Assembly: GCA_039177505.1 (NCBI GenBank)
Contig: JBCDFR010000003.1
Location: forward strand, 47,192-111,191
DNA: 64,000 nt
Source: JABSQH01 sp039177505
GTDB lineage: Bacteria > Actinomycetota > Acidimicrobiia > Acidimicrobiales > Ilumatobacteraceae
Reading direction: 5' to 3'
Shown: in pieces, positions 1-8,784 of the stretch
Position numbering within the stretch: the stretch's first letter is position 1
How the letters are laid out: each line of letters starts with the position of its first letter
Translations under genes and position numbers: made by a program
The notes under the pieces: model-generated
The model's database searches: none
What the model was told of the DNA's origin: nothing
Seen by the model: only the letters and a program-made list of their open reading frames with translations

Positions 1-1
1 C

Positions 2-1513
2 GTCGGAGGCACCTGGTATTGGAATCGTTACCCGGGGGCGCAGTGCGACACGGCGGCGTTCGTGTACCTGCCGCTCCTGGAAGAAACGGGCCATATGCCC
101 ACCGAGAAGTACACGCACGCGCCTGAGATCCTCGACCATTCGCGACGGATCGCCCAGCACTACGGCCTGTACGACGACGCACTGCTGTCGACCACCGTGA
201 CCGAGCTCGAGTGGGAAGAGCCCTCGCACCGTTGGATCATCCGCACCAATCGCGGCGACGAGTTCCGGGCCCAGTTCGTGGCGATGGGTACCGGACCGCT
301 CCATCGCCCGAAGTTGCCGGGGATCCCGGGGATCACCGATTTCGCCGGCCACAGTTTCCACACCAGTCGATGGGATTACCACTACACAGGCGGCGATCCG
401 CAAGGGGCGTTGATGGAAGGCCTCGCCGACAAGCGGGTCGGCATCATCGGCACCGGGGCCACGGCCGTGCAGTGCATTCCGCACCTGGCCCGGAGCGCTG
501 GAGAGTTGTTCGTCTTCCAGCGCACGCCGTCGTCGATCGACATCCGCAACAACCACGACATCGACGCTGCGTGGTTCGACACACTCGAGCCGGGATGGCA
601 GGAGAAGTGGATCGAGAACTTCACGATCTTGCAGACCGGCGGGTACGCCGAGGAAGACTTAGTGAAAGATGGCTGGACCGACCTCAGCCAACGCATTCGC
701 GATCGCGTGCTCAGCTACGACGAGGGGTTCAGTCCTGAGTTGATTTTGCGGGCGTACCACGACAGTGATGACGAGAAGATGGTCGAGATCCGCTCCAGGG
801 TCGACGAGCTGATCGCCGACCCGGAGGTCGCCGAAGCGTTGAAGCCCTGGTATCGACAGCTCTGCAAGCGGCCCTGCTTCCATGACGACTACCTCCAGTC
901 GTACAACAACCCGAACGTGAACCTCGTCGACACCGACGGCCAGGGCGTGCGACTGATCGACGAGACCGGCGTCTGGGTCGGCGACGATCACTACGACCTC
1001 GACTGCATCATCTATGCATCGGGTTTCGAGGTCGGGACCGAACACGCTCGACGCAACGGCTTCGACCCCGCCGGTCGCGACGGCCTGCGGTTGTCCGACC
1101 ACTGGGAAGACGGCATGCGCACGATGCACGGCTTGCACGTCCACGGGTTCCCGAACCTGTTCGTCGTGGGCTTCAGCCAAGCGGCCAACCTGATCTCGAA
1201 CGTGCCACACAACTTCACCGACAACTCCAAGACCGTCACCGCGGTGATCGCCCATGCCCTCGACACCGGCGCCCAGGAGGTCGAGGTGACCGCCGATGCA
1301 GAAGCGGCCTGGATCACCCGGCTGGAGTCTGGTGGCCGCATGTTCGGTGGTAGCCCTGACTGCACGCCTGGCTACTACAACAACGAAGGTCAGCCGATCG
1401 GTCCACGGGCGTTGCGCAACGGCGTCGGTTTCCCCGAGGGTCCGGCAGCGTTTTTCGACTACATCGATACCTGGCGCAACTCGGGCGAGTTCGAAGGCCT
1501 GGAGTTTCGCTGA
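2..1513 (+). CDS. Baeyer-Villiger-type flavin monooxygenase (5' end cut by window edge)
   Basis: A FAD- and NADPH-dependent monooxygenase of the class B (FMO/Baeyer-Villiger) family, which inserts oxygen into ketones or oxidises soft heteroatoms. The open frame runs in from the left edge. The first visible residues (GGTWYWNRYPGAQCD) are the conserved block after the missing first FAD Rossmann motif. The Baeyer-Villiger fingerprint FxGxxxHxxxW is present as FAGHSFHTSRW (visible residues 114-124). The second nucleotide-binding motif GTGATA follows at about 150-155. About 503 residues are visible and family members are usually 500-600, so only a short N-terminus is missing. A GTG at 62 is internal, not the start. 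The substrate cannot be told from sequence. Confidence 0.9.
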   Translation, partial: VGGTWYWNRYPGAQCDTAAFVYLPLLEETGHMPTEKYTHAPEILDHSRRIAQHYGLYDDALLSTTVTELEWEEPSHRWIIRTNRGDEFRAQFVAMGTGPLHRPKLPGIPGITDFAGHSFHTSRWDYHYTGGDPQGALMEGLADKRVGIIGTGATAVQCIPHLARSAGELFVFQRTPSSIDIRNNHDIDAAWFDTLEPGWQEKWIENFTILQTGGYAEEDLVKDGWTDLSQRIRDRVLSYDEGFSPELILRAYHDSDDEKMVEIRSRVDELIADPEVAEALKPWYRQLCKRPCFHDDYLQSYNNPNVNLVDTDGQGVRLIDETGVWVGDDHYDLDCIIYASGFEVGTEHARRNGFDPAGRDGLRLSDHWEDGMRTMHGLHVHGFPNLFVVGFSQAANLISNVPHNFTDNSKTVTAVIAHALDTGAQEVEVTADAEAAWITRLESGGRMFGGSPDCTPGYYNNEGQPIGPRALRNGVGFPEGPAAFFDYIDTWRNSGEFEGLEFR

Positions 1514-1534
1514 CGTCTCGACGTTGCTGGCGAG

Positions 1535-2014
1535 CTACCCCGCCTCGACCTGCTGCTTGAGGGCGCCGAGTGCGTTTCCGAGATCGCGGTCGAGGCGCTT
1601 CGACACCGCTCTCAGGACTCGACCGAACCCGCGGCGGGCCTCGAGACCGATTGCATAGCTCACTCGACTCCGCCCCTCGCCAACCGATTCGAGGCGTACG
1701 GATTCGGCCATTGCTTGCAGGATCGGCAGCTTCGACCGGACGATGGCGAAGGCGAAGTGTTCGTTCTCGTCCCACGCGGTGAACACCTCGTCGATCGGCA
1801 GTCGCGCCGCCGTCACCCGACGGCCGCCACCGACACCAGCGCCGCTACCGACCACCTCGACCCGATCGAGCGAGGCGAACCACTCCGGCCACGTCTCGTG
1901 ATCGGCGATGCGCGCCCAGACCGCGTCGACAGGAGCGTCGATCTCGACGCGCCGTTCCACGCGAATCGGAGCGGCGTCGATCCACTCGGGCTGGTGCTCG
2001 GGATGCGATGGCAT
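1535..2014 (-). CDS. SRPBCC-fold (polyketide cyclase/START-like) protein
   Basis: A 159-residue single-domain protein of the SRPBCC superfamily, a fold with a deep hydrophobic ligand pocket. The opening strand with RVEIDAPVDAVWARIADHETWPEWF is the classic 'cyclase/dehydrase' signature, and the long C-terminal helix (residues about 135-157) closes the pocket. It is convergent with the monooxygenase gene (21 bp apart). The start at 2014 fits a leaderless promoter, TACGGT 7 nt upstream. The ligand is unknown; the family ranges from polyketide cyclases to lipid-binding proteins. Confidence 0.8.
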   Translation of the reverse strand: MPSHPEHQPEWIDAAPIRVERRVEIDAPVDAVWARIADHETWPEWFASLDRVEVVGSGAGVGGGRRVTAARLPIDEVFTAWDENEHFAFAIVRSKLPILQAMAESVRLESVGEGRSRVSYAIGLEARRGFGRVLRAVSKRLDRDLGNALGALKQQVEAG

Positions 2015-2065
2015 GAGCGCGACCGTAGCGATGACGGCGGGCCGCCACGTTCTTCGCCTCGTCGA

Positions 2066-3076
2066 CTACCGGTGTGGATCGACGACCCAGCGCCCGCGCA
2101 CCTGGCCGGCGAGGATCGTCGGACCGCGTTCGAGCAGCTCGCTCAACGGCACCACCTCGGTCAACGCGTCGAGCAGCGCGGTGTCGAGTTCGTCGGCGAG
2201 GCGACCCCACGCCGCAGCGCGGCGCAGGGTTGGCGTGGTGACGCTCTCGACTCCCTGCAAGCGTACGTTGCGGAGGATGAACGGCATCACGCTGGCGGGC
2301 AGGTCGCTACCGCCAGCGAGGCCGCAGGCGGCCACCGTCGAGCCATACCGCATCTGCGACAGCAGTTTCGCAAGCATCGTCGACCCCACTGTGTCGACCG
2401 CTCCGGCCCACGTCTCGGACTCGAGCGGCCGAGCCGACTCGCTCATCTCGGCGCGTGTTCGAAAGCCGCTGGCTCCGAGTTCGCTCAGATAGTCCCGCGT
2501 TTCGGGTCGCCCGGTCACCGCCACGACCTCATAGCCGCGGCCGGCGAGTAGCGCGACCGCGAGCGATCCGACCCCGCCCGCCGCGCCGGTCACCAGCACG
2601 GGCCCACTCCCCGGAGTGACGCCGCCTTCTTCGACAGCGAGCACACACAACATCGCTGTGAGTCCGGCAGTGCCGATCGACATCGCGTGCAAGGTGGACA
2701 ATTGGGTCGGCCGGTGCACAAGCCATCCGGACTGCAGTCGTTGCCGCTCGCTATAACCACCCCAGTAGCGCTCGCCGACCATCCAACCGGTGGAGATCAC
2801 CGAGTCGCCGCGCCGGAACTCCGCGCTCGAACTCTCACGCACTGAGCCAACCAAGTCGATGCCAGGGACCATCGGATAGCTGCGGACGACTCGGTTCTTC
2901 CCGGCGAGCGCCAGCCCGTCCTTGTAGTTGAGCGACGAATAATCGACGTCGATCGTGACGTCACCATCGGGGAGATCGGCGTCGGTGAGCTGTTCGATCC
3001 CACCGCGTGGCCCATCATCGGTCTCCCGCAAGACCAACGCTCGGAACGGCCCGTCGTCCACTACATCGTCGCTCAT
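2066..3076 (-). CDS. AcuI/YhdH-type NADPH-dependent quinone oxidoreductase-like reductase
   Basis: A zinc-free medium-chain dehydrogenase/reductase of the YhdH/AcuI group (336 residues). Known members reduce acryloyl-CoA or related enoyl compounds with NADPH. The N-terminal GroES-like part has the family signature SSLNYKDGLAL and the block PMVPGIDLVG. The cofactor loop GAAGGVGS lies near residue 155. The start is placed at 3076 rather than an upstream ATG at 3094 because CACGAT lies 6 nt before it. It follows the HxlR regulator gene by 20 bp on the same strand, so that regulator may control it. The exact substrate is not established. Confidence 0.85.
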   Translation of the reverse strand: MSDDVVDDGPFRALVLRETDDGPRGGIEQLTDADLPDGDVTIDVDYSSLNYKDGLALAGKNRVVRSYPMVPGIDLVGSVRESSSAEFRRGDSVISTGWMVGERYWGGYSERQRLQSGWLVHRPTQLSTLHAMSIGTAGLTAMLCVLAVEEGGVTPGSGPVLVTGAAGGVGSLAVALLAGRGYEVVAVTGRPETRDYLSELGASGFRTRAEMSESARPLESETWAGAVDTVGSTMLAKLLSQMRYGSTVAACGLAGGSDLPASVMPFILRNVRLQGVESVTTPTLRRAAAWGRLADELDTALLDALTEVVPLSELLERGPTILAGQVRGRWVVDPHR

Positions 3077-3096
3077 CGGCGCATCGTGGCACACAC

Positions 3097-3543
3097 TCAG
3101 TCGCGCGGGCTCATGCGGACCCGACGGCCGTCGACGACCTGGCCAGTGCGCTCATCGACGACAGTGGGAGTGACCGCCGCACCCGTATCGAGATCGCGGA
3201 GCACGACGGGTACGTTCTCGCCGTCGTCCCACATGTGATCCGATCCGAAGCGCCACATCGCGGCGAGCACGATCCAGAAGTCGTTGCCCTTCTCGGTGAG
3301 TTGGTATTCGTAACGGGGAGGACGATCGAGATATCGCCGGCGTTCGAGCATGCCCTCCTCAACCAACCGCTTCAGACGTGCCGCAAGCACAGCCCGCGGC
3401 GCCTCAAGCGCTGTCTGAAACTCATCGAACCGGCGGCAGCCGTAGAACGCCTCGCGCATGACGAGCGGCGTCCACCAATCGCCCACGAGATCGGCGGTCC
3501 GGGCGATCGGGCACGGCCAGTCGTCGAAACGAGTGCGCCGCAT
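3097..3543 (-). CDS. HxlR-family winged-helix transcriptional regulator
   Basis: A 148-residue MarR-like winged-helix repressor of the HxlR family. The family hallmarks are visible: a short N-terminal CPIART segment carrying the single cysteine, then DWWTPLVMREAF, FDEFQTALEAPRAVLAARLKRL (recognition helix region) and the wing PRYEYQLTEKG. Many HxlR proteins sense electrophiles or oxidants through that N-terminal Cys and regulate an adjacent oxidoreductase; the AcuI-like gene 20 bp downstream fits this. The start at 3543 is preferred over the longer frame from 3600 because family proteins begin just before CPI and a CAGGCT box lies upstream. Confidence 0.88.
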   Translation of the reverse strand: MRRTRFDDWPCPIARTADLVGDWWTPLVMREAFYGCRRFDEFQTALEAPRAVLAARLKRLVEEGMLERRRYLDRPPRYEYQLTEKGNDFWIVLAAMWRFGSDHMWDDGENVPVVLRDLDTGAAVTPTVVDERTGQVVDGRRVRMSPRD

Positions 3544-3648
3544 GCCTGTAGCCTGCCATGGCTTCGGCACCTCGGCGAAGGCCGGTACTGTCGATTGCAC
3601 ACGACCGTTCGGACCGCGATCGACGACGAGCGCGATAGTTTCTCGTTC

Positions 3649-3943
3649 ATGAGGCGACGTGCCCTCATCATTGTGGTGGCCATGGTCGCGGCGGCGTGCG
3701 GCGGAAGCGACTCCGGCGAGTCAGACAGCGACGCGTCAGTGGCCACCGAGCCGCCAAGCACCAGCGGCCTCGGCGACCACCGAAGGCGACACCGTGGCCA
3801 TCGTCTACGACACGGTTGCAGGCGGAAACACCGTGTTCGGCGGACGCATAATACGTCTGGTCGAGGTCGACGGCGTCTGGACGGTGAGTCGAGAAGAACT
3901 GTGCGGTGCCGTCGCTGTGGCCGGCATCGAGTGTCCGGCCTGA
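3649..3943 (+). pseudogene. Small secreted lipoprotein gene with a +1 frameshift
   Basis: Starting at ATG 3649 (TAGTTT 7 nt upstream) one frame encodes a lipoprotein signal, MRRRALIIVVAMVAAACGG, followed by an acidic/Ser-rich linker. Near 3752-3765 this frame turns into arginine-rich, non-coding-looking sequence. The next frame (+1) then carries a coherent C-terminal domain, from ATTEGDTVAIVYDTVAGGN to GIECPA, ending at 3943. Removing one base in the Pro/Ala-rich stretch would join them into a lipoprotein of about 97 residues. Either this is a real inactivating indel or a one-base sequence error in a GC-rich run. No known domain is recognised. Confidence 0.6.
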
Positions 3944-3994
3944 CGTCACCGACGCGCGTGCTTAGAGACCACCGTGCGCACGCTCGGCCCGAGG

Positions 3995-4891
3995 TCAGCT
4001 GAGCAACGCGCGCACGTCGCCCGCCGCAGCGAGCGTTTCGAGGTCGACGTCGGGGGCAATACCCATCGTGCGCAACATCACCTCGTCGACTCCGAGCTCG
4101 ATCAGCGAAGCCAGTTGCTCGACGACGTCTTCGGGCGCACCCGCCACGATCTGATCCTCCCCCATCCCGCGATAGCCGCCGGCCAGCGCGTCGGCGGCCA
4201 ACCGACGAGCGCGGTCGCCGTCGTGCAAGATCACCGCCTCGCGCCGCGCTGCGACATATGGCGTGGTGCCGACGTTCGAGCATTCATCGAGATACGCCTC
4301 GAACGGCGCTCGTAACGCCTCAGCTCCGGCATGGAGCGCGTACCACGAACCGCCGAACCGAGCCGCACGCCGGACTCCGGCCTCGCTCATCGTCCCGAAC
4401 CACCACGACACACCATCAGGTGGCACGAGATCGAACGCCGCATCGACGATCCCGAAGAGTTCGCTCGACACCGTCTCGCCGGCGAACAACGCCTGCACCA
4501 CGCGTACGGCTTCTTCGAGGGTGCGACCTCGGTGCGCGACCTCGATGCCCATCGCCGGGAACTGGGCCGGCCCACCGAGACCGGTCTGCACGATGAACGG
4601 ACCGTCGTGAAACGCGGCGAGTGTGCCGACCTGCTCGGCGAGCAACACCGGATTCCACATCGGCACGAGGAACAGACAGCCGGCGGGGCGCGTCGGGTCC
4701 CACTCGGCGAGGCAGCGACCCAACGTCGGCACGTTCTGGAGGTAGTTGGCGCCGCCTCGGCCATGACTGTCACCGAAGGTCAACGTGTCGATTCCGGCCT
4801 CACGAGCCACACGAACCCGCTCGAGTGCGTGCTGCGCGGCAGCGCGTGCGTCGAGGTGCGAGGTGGAGGAGGCGGACAAACCGACGCGCAT
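3995..4891 (-). CDS. LLM-class (luciferase-like) flavin/F420-dependent oxidoreductase
   Basis: A 298-residue TIM-barrel oxidoreductase of the bacterial-luciferase superfamily. It shows the family order: N-terminal strand MRVGLS, DTLTFGDSHGRGGANYLQ, PMWNPVLLAEQVGTLAAF (the conserved 'P..lAeq..tL' helix), IVQTGLGG, HRGRTLEEAVRVVQALF, WWFGTMSEAGVRRAARFG near residue 165, and a C-terminal GAPEDVVEQL. In actinobacteria many such proteins use F420, but the sequence alone cannot decide between FMN and F420. Its ATG shares one base with the stop of the upstream MOSC gene (TGATG), so the two are translationally coupled. Confidence 0.85.
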   Translation of the reverse strand: MRVGLSASSTSHLDARAAAQHALERVRVAREAGIDTLTFGDSHGRGGANYLQNVPTLGRCLAEWDPTRPAGCLFLVPMWNPVLLAEQVGTLAAFHDGPFIVQTGLGGPAQFPAMGIEVAHRGRTLEEAVRVVQALFAGETVSSELFGIVDAAFDLVPPDGVSWWFGTMSEAGVRRAARFGGSWYALHAGAEALRAPFEAYLDECSNVGTTPYVAARREAVILHDGDRARRLAADALAGGYRGMGEDQIVAGAPEDVVEQLASLIELGVDEVMLRTMGIAPDVDLETLAAAGDVRALLS

Positions 4892-5727
4892 CAGTCGGAG
4901 AGTTCGACTTCGTCGCCGACCGCAACTGCACCCGATTGGATCACCGTTGCGTACACCCCGACGTTTTGATCGAGCTCGCGCACGACGTGACGCAGCACGC
5001 TGCGGTCTTGCGGCACCGACTCGTCGATCTCGCGGGTCACCATCACACACCGCGGACAGGCAACGGTGAACTCGATCTCGGCGCCACCGAGGCGGGCCTT
5101 GCGCCCAGCCCATGCGAACTCGGGATGCCCGTCGTCGCCGGCACCGTCGATGACGATCGACGGCCGAAACCGACGGACATCGACGACGGACTCCGGCAAC
5201 GCCGACTGCAATGAGGCGAGCGCTGCGGTCGTCATCACGAGCAACGGGAAGGCGTCGTAGTAGGTCCCCGGCGGTGACTCGTGCTCGATGATCGTTTCGG
5301 GGAACACGCTCAGGTCAGGTAGGGGCTCGTCACCCTCGCGTCCGAAGATCGATCGCAGCTCGTCGATCATGTCCTCGGAGTCCGGAGCGCCCCGGCGGTA
5401 GTGCTCTGCATCGTCGGCCGGCGCCAACGGCTCGAGCCGCACGGGATGCCCCAACTCGGCGCTGATCCACGCATCGATGTCGGGCGACTCGACCCCCACC
5501 GTGCGACCGTCGGGAAAAACGACCTCTGCAGAGCCGCGCGGCGTGCCGCGGGCGGCCAACCGCATCAGACCACCGATCTTCTTCGCGCCGCGGATCCCAC
5601 CACGACGCAGATCGCGGACCGCCCAGTAACGGTCGCCGATAACTCCGAGCGGCCCCAGTTGGACCATCTCGACCGTTGTCCCGATCATCGACTTGACCGG
5701 ATAGGTCCACAACTGCTCGACGCGCAT
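4891..5727 (-). CDS. MOSC-domain protein (molybdenum-cofactor sulfurase C-terminal type)
   Basis: A 278-residue protein with an N-terminal MOSC beta-barrel (LWTYPVKSMIG... signature) and a C-terminal MOSC domain that ends in VIQSGAVAVGDEVEL. The MOSC cysteine motif appears as CPRCVM at about residue 224-229. Family members bind the molybdenum cofactor or transfer sulfur, as in YcbX/mARC-type proteins that reduce N-hydroxylated compounds. Start 5727 has TACGGT 7 nt upstream. It is the first gene of a coupled pair with the LLM oxidoreductase, which suggests a shared redox role (inference). Confidence 0.85.
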   Translation of the reverse strand: MRVEQLWTYPVKSMIGTTVEMVQLGPLGVIGDRYWAVRDLRRGGIRGAKKIGGLMRLAARGTPRGSAEVVFPDGRTVGVESPDIDAWISAELGHPVRLEPLAPADDAEHYRRGAPDSEDMIDELRSIFGREGDEPLPDLSVFPETIIEHESPPGTYYDAFPLLVMTTAALASLQSALPESVVDVRRFRPSIVIDGAGDDGHPEFAWAGRKARLGGAEIEFTVACPRCVMVTREIDESVPQDRSVLRHVVRELDQNVGVYATVIQSGAVAVGDEVELSD

Positions 5728-5768
5728 GGATGCGACCGTACCCTTTCTCCACCGGCCAGACTGCCGAC

Positions 5769-6503
5769 GTGAACGGGACCGAGTTGGCGATCGTGCTCGC
5801 CGCGGTAGTGATCGGTTCGACCGTCAAGGCGATCACGGGGATGGGCCTTCCGATCATCGCCATTCCGATCGCCGCGCTGTTTATCGACTTCGACGACGCG
5901 GTGGTGGTGCTGGCGATTCCGAGCGCGTTCGCCAACGTCGTGCTCGCCGGACGCGAACGAGGCCATGTCGATGAGACCAGGGACCTCTGGCGACTCGCGA
6001 CGTTCGGCATCGGCGGCGCTGTGGTCGGCACGATCGCGTTCGTGAGCATGCCGGAGACACCGTTGGTGATGGCACTGGTGTTCGTGATCGCACTCTATGT
6101 CATCGCCTTCTTCGTCCACCCGGATCTCCAGACCTCGCCGAGAACGTCACGCCGCTGGTCCCCAATCGTCGGCTCGATTGCGGGTGCATTCCAGGGAGCC
6201 GTTGGTATCTCCGGACCGATCGTCCAAGCGTGGGTACACAGTTATCGGCTGCCGCAGGGTGCGCACATTTTTTTGGTGACCACTCTGTTCGGAATCACAG
6301 GAATCGCCCAGGTCGTGGTGCTCGCAGCGGATGGCGCGTTCGACGGCCGCCTGGGACCCGCTCTGGTGGCGTGTCTCCCCGTGCTTGCCAGCATTTCACT
6401 CGGCACTCGACTGCGCGATCGAATGAGCAGCCGTGGCTTCGATCTCGCCGTCGTCGCTGTACTGATCCTCTCGGCCGTTGCGCTGCTGTTGCGGACGCTC
6501 TAA
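5769..6503 (+). CDS. TauE/SafE-family membrane permease (sulfite/organosulfonate exporter type)
   Basis: A 244-residue integral membrane protein with about eight hydrophobic segments in two halves. The TauE repeats are visible as KAITGMGLPIIAIP in the first half and GAFQGAVGISGPIVQAW in the second. Known members move sulfite, sulfoacetate or other small anions. The GTG at 5769 is chosen because CAGACT lies 6 nt upstream. An in-frame ATG at 5730 would leave only 2 bp from the divergent MOSC start. The substrate is unknown. Confidence 0.83.
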   Translation: MNGTELAIVLAAVVIGSTVKAITGMGLPIIAIPIAALFIDFDDAVVVLAIPSAFANVVLAGRERGHVDETRDLWRLATFGIGGAVVGTIAFVSMPETPLVMALVFVIALYVIAFFVHPDLQTSPRTSRRWSPIVGSIAGAFQGAVGISGPIVQAWVHSYRLPQGAHIFLVTTLFGITGIAQVVVLAADGAFDGRLGPALVACLPVLASISLGTRLRDRMSSRGFDLAVVAVLILSAVALLLRTL

Positions 6504-6548
6504 CCGGGGCGACGTCCATCGCTCTGGCTTGCTCGTTACCGTCGCGAG

Positions 6549-8678
6549 GTGGCTCGGATCCTGGCAATGGCGTTGGCGGCGGTCGCTGCGCTCGTCGTCA
6601 CCCCGAGTACACCTGTCGACGCCAACGATGGGCTCCTGCTCCCGGGCGAAGTGCTTCGCGTCCCCGTGCCGGAGGCGTTCGGCGGCAAGACAGTCCTCGG
6701 CCAGCTCACCGTCGATCGCGTCACCGGGCGAGGGTTCGTCACCGCATATGGCTGCGCCGACGGACCGCCGCGCGACGACGGCGGTGCGCTCGCGCGTTCC
6801 GATCTCAACTTCAACGGGGCGATCTCACCGGTCGCCTCAAATCGACTGATCGTCGAGGCCGACGACGCAGGCGACATCTGCTTCATCACCCACCGGCCGG
6901 CGGCGCTGATCGTCGACGTCAACGCGACGTCGTTCGACACGGGCATCACGTCGATTCCCAATCGACGAACAGACACACGCGAGCGAGCCAGCGGCGCACA
7001 AACCGTCGCGGCGGGCGGCGTACTGCGCATCAGGGTGCCGGAAGCGGTCGGCGGCAGGACGGTGATCGGCCAGCTCACGGTCGACCGAGCGACCCAGCGC
7101 GGGTTCGTCGTCGCCTACCCATGCGATGCCGGGCTCCCGCGGACCGCCGACGGTCGGCCAGCGCGTTCCGATCTCAACGTCGACGGAACGATCGGCCCCG
7201 TGGCCTCGAACCGGCTGATCGTCGCCGCCGACGACGACGGCGACATCTGCGTGTACACCCAACGCGAACTGGCACTGATCGTCGACATCAACGGCGTCAC
7301 CGACGACGGCATCGAGTCGTTCGTCAACGCCCGTACCGACACGCGGGCCAATGGCGCCGGCCAACAAATCGTGCCGGCGGGCAATCTGCTGCGCGTCGCC
7401 GTTCCGGCAGCCGAGGGTGGCAAGACGGTGATCGGCCAACTGACCGTCGATCGAGCGAGCGAGCGCGGATTCGTCACCGCGTACGGATGCGACGGCGGAC
7501 TGCCGCGCAACAACGACGGAGAGATCGCCCGTTCGGACCTCAACGTCGACGGCCGCATCGGCCCGGTCGCCTCGAATCGGCTGATCGTCGCCGCCGACGA
7601 CGACGGCGACATCTGCCTCTACACACAACGCGCTGTCGCACTGATCGTCGACGTCAACGCAGTGTCGACCGACACTGCGATCAGCGCGTTCCCCAACCGT
7701 CGCACCGACACCCGCGCTGACGATGCCCCGAGCGGACCGGTGATCCCACCCGAAGGCGGCGCCCCGATCTGGCCGACGTACGACCTGATGCCGGCGCTGG
7801 TCGGAATTGCCGCACTTACAGGAGATCCGGCCAACAAGTCGGTGACCGAGCGACCGGCACTGGCGATGAAGATCGACAACTTCGGTCCGGCTCGGCCCCA
7901 ATGGGGCCTCGATGCAGCCGACGCGATCTTCGAGTTGAACGCCGAGGGGGTGACCCGGTTTCTGGCCCTGTTCCACACCCGCCTCCCCGATCGGGTCGGT
8001 CCTGTGCGATCCGCGCGCACCGCCGATCTCGACCTGCTGGCCGCGATGAACCGGCCCGTGTTCGGTTTCTCGGGCGCCAACGCCGGGGTCACGGCGTGGA
8101 TCGACAGCGCATCATCGTCGCAGGTACTCAGCGACTTCAGCGCACAGCGCAACCAGTGCTACGAGCGATCCCCGGACCGGCCGGGCCCTCACAACCTGCT
8201 GATCGATCCACGTTGCGCAGTGTTCGATGCACTCGAGCGAGCAACACCACCTGGAGCAGCGCAACCGATGTGGAGCATCGATGCGACCTGGGTACCACCA
8301 GCGGAGGTCGCAGTCACGCCGACCGCGACCTTCACCGTGCCGATGGACGGGGTGGAGATCGACTGGATCTGGAGCGGCGGACGATATCTGCGCTTCCAGG
8401 ACGGCGAGCCGCACCTCGCAGAATCCGGTCAGCACATCGACGCCGACAACGTGGTCGTCATCCGCACCGAGCATCCCCCGTCGATCGTCGACGGCAGGTC
8501 ACCAAACCCCCTCAGCGTCGGCACCGGCACCGCCACGGTGCACCGCGACGGCGTCTCGTTCGATGCGACATGGTCACGGGCGACGCCGTACGACCGGTTC
8601 TCGTTCTTCGACACCGCCACGGGCCTGCCGATCCTGCTCGATCGCGGAACCACCTTCGTCCATCTCGCGCGGGCGTAG
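6549..8678 (+). CDS. Secreted DUF3048 (YerB-like) protein with three N-terminal tandem repeats
   Basis: A 709-residue exported protein. Residues 1-24 form a signal peptide (MARILAMALAAVAALVV, then a TPVDAND region). Three repeats of about 116-120 residues follow, at about 29-144, 149-266 and 270-389. Each carries LxVxVPEAxGGxTVxGQLTVDR, RGFVxAY, a C-D-G-(L/P)P block, (A)RSDLN, PVASNRLIV(A/E)ADD, GDIC and a closing RTDTR. Residues about 412-709 are a DUF3048 domain (ERPALAMKIDN..., RIGPVRSAR-like block RVGPVRSART, FGFSGAN). DUF3048 proteins such as Bacillus YerB are cell-surface proteins of unclear function. GTG 6549 has TACCGT 6 nt upstream. The repeats are probably a beta-rich surface module; I do not recognise them. 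Confidence 0.85.
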   Translation: MARILAMALAAVAALVVTPSTPVDANDGLLLPGEVLRVPVPEAFGGKTVLGQLTVDRVTGRGFVTAYGCADGPPRDDGGALARSDLNFNGAISPVASNRLIVEADDAGDICFITHRPAALIVDVNATSFDTGITSIPNRRTDTRERASGAQTVAAGGVLRIRVPEAVGGRTVIGQLTVDRATQRGFVVAYPCDAGLPRTADGRPARSDLNVDGTIGPVASNRLIVAADDDGDICVYTQRELALIVDINGVTDDGIESFVNARTDTRANGAGQQIVPAGNLLRVAVPAAEGGKTVIGQLTVDRASERGFVTAYGCDGGLPRNNDGEIARSDLNVDGRIGPVASNRLIVAADDDGDICLYTQRAVALIVDVNAVSTDTAISAFPNRRTDTRADDAPSGPVIPPEGGAPIWPTYDLMPALVGIAALTGDPANKSVTERPALAMKIDNFGPARPQWGLDAADAIFELNAEGVTRFLALFHTRLPDRVGPVRSARTADLDLLAAMNRPVFGFSGANAGVTAWIDSASSSQVLSDFSAQRNQCYERSPDRPGPHNLLIDPRCAVFDALERATPPGAAQPMWSIDATWVPPAEVAVTPTATFTVPMDGVEIDWIWSGGRYLRFQDGEPHLAESGQHIDADNVVVIRTEHPPSIVDGRSPNPLSVGTGTATVHRDGVSFDATWSRATPYDRFSFFDTATGLPILLDRGTTFVHLARA

Positions 8679-8679
8679 C

Positions 8680-8685
8680 TACAAT
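8680..8685 (+). promoter_or_regulatory. -10 hexamer of the thiamine operon
   Basis: TACAAT begins two bases after the stop codon of the DUF3048 gene. A transcript starting about 7 nt downstream would begin at 8692-8693, the first bases of the TPP aptamer. This matches the YAnnnT-plus-7 spacing seen before many start codons in this window. Confidence 0.6.
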
Positions 8686-8692
8686 CTGAGCA

Positions 8693-8783
8693 ACCCAGGG
8701 GAGCTCGTCGGATCGGCGGGCTGAGAGGGCGGACGCCTCCGCCGACCCGTGAACCTGATCCGGGTAATGCCGGCGGAGGAAGC
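8693..8783 (+). promoter_or_regulatory. TPP (THI-element) riboswitch
   Basis: All conserved blocks of the thiamine pyrophosphate aptamer are present in order: a GGGGAGC-type 5' block (8697-8704), CTGAGAGGGC (8721-8730), an extended GC-rich P3 stem, ACCCGTGAACCTGATCCGGG (8745-8764), TAATGCCGGCGGAGGAA at the 3' side. The GGAGGA at 8775-8780, which is both the 3' aptamer edge and the Shine-Dalgarno of thiN (ATG 8785), suggests control at translation initiation: TPP-bound RNA would hide the ribosome site. It sits directly ahead of thiN-thiB-thiP-thiQ. Confidence 0.95.
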
Positions 8784-8784
8784 A

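Noticed and set aside
3995..5727. MOSC-LLM pair as part of a molybdenum-cofactor operon
   Set aside because: No moa/moe/mog gene is nearby; the pair is only two genes and the link is by coupling alone.
6837..7976. A 379-residue open frame on the minus strand opposite the DUF3048 repeats
   Set aside because: It is a shadow of the repeat-encoding gene; the plus strand has the signal peptide, conserved repeats and a known C-terminal domain.
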